A stretch of 6,371 bases of DNA from an uncultured Spirochaetia bacterium (lineage in GTDB: Bacteria; Spirochaetota; UBA6919), in the NCBI GenBank assembly GCA_913053665.1, contig CAJXGR010000195.1:1-6371 (forward strand). The letters are read 5' to 3'. Positions 6,286 through 6,371 of the stretch are shown here, piece after piece. A program made the translations under genes and the position numbers. The first letter of the stretch is position 1, and every line of letters starts with the position of its first letter. The notes under the pieces are model-generated. The model was not told the DNA's origin. It did not search any database and was given only the letters and a program-made list of their open reading frames with translations.

Positions 6286-6371
6286 ATGAAAACAAAAATC
6301 TATTTAATCACCTTAGTCAGCCTATTTTTGCTGAGTCTTTTAACAGGATGTATGTCCGAAGAAGAGAAAAA
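6286..6371 (+). CDS. Lipoprotein, 5' part only (runs off the window)
   Basis: ATG at 6286 is preceded by AAGGAG (6273-6278) at 7 nt spacing. The 28 visible codons encode a textbook lipoprotein signal peptide: Lys at 2 and 4, hydrophobic core at 5-19 (IYLITLVSLFLLSLL), lipobox LTGC with Cys22, then an acidic start of the mature chain (MSEEEK). The protein should be lipidated and anchored to the membrane. The gene is divergent from the kinase gene. Nothing after the signal peptide is long enough to name a family. It is too short here to be scored by length, but the start, ribosome binding site and lipobox agree well. Confidence 0.8.
   Translation, partial: MKTKIYLITLVSLFLLSLLTGCMSEEEK

Overview
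The window comes from a diderm (Gram-negative-type) bacterium with an AT-leaning genome. Two genes start with lipoprotein-like signal peptides, and the regulatory pair is of the NtrB/NtrC, sigma54-dependent type. I cannot fix the phylum from the sequence. The relaxed lipobox of the first gene and its exported ankyrin protein would suit a spirochaete or a similar lineage, but this is only a guess.

Layout. Positions 3-150 hold a compact, non-coding palindromic element. Two REP-like hairpins in opposite orientation sit inside a 13-bp perfect terminal inverted repeat. A promoter-like -10 box follows, then a plus-strand gene for an exported ankyrin-repeat protein (233-757). Its end overlaps a tiny, well-initiated ORF for a 33-residue hydrophobic peptide (747-848). 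Next comes an AT-rich, stop-laden stretch, then a start-less 76-codon fragment that reads like the C-terminal end of 3-dehydroquinate synthase (aroB remnant, 991-1221). So the left fifth of the window looks like accessory, eroding DNA.

The rest is a compact minus-strand gene row, read from right to left: a soluble PAS histidine kinase (6066-4906), an NtrC-family response regulator (4858-3482), bifunctional ribBA (3430-2213), and a XerC/D-type tyrosine recombinase (2182-1271). The gaps of 47, 51 and 30 bases contain no obvious terminator, so one operon is likely. All four proteins keep their key residues and appear intact. The kinase and regulator almost certainly form a cognate phosphorelay acting on sigma54 promoters elsewhere. 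RibBA supplies the two entry reactions of riboflavin synthesis. Xer resolves chromosome dimers. The functional link between the signalling pair and the two housekeeping genes is not evident.

At the right edge a divergent plus-strand lipoprotein gene (6286 onward) begins and runs out of the window. The 219-base gap between it and the kinase gene must hold both promoters.

I see no CRISPR array, rRNA or tRNA gene, complete transposon or phage genes. The least ordinary items are the nested palindromic element, the aroB remnant and the overlapping mini-ORF.
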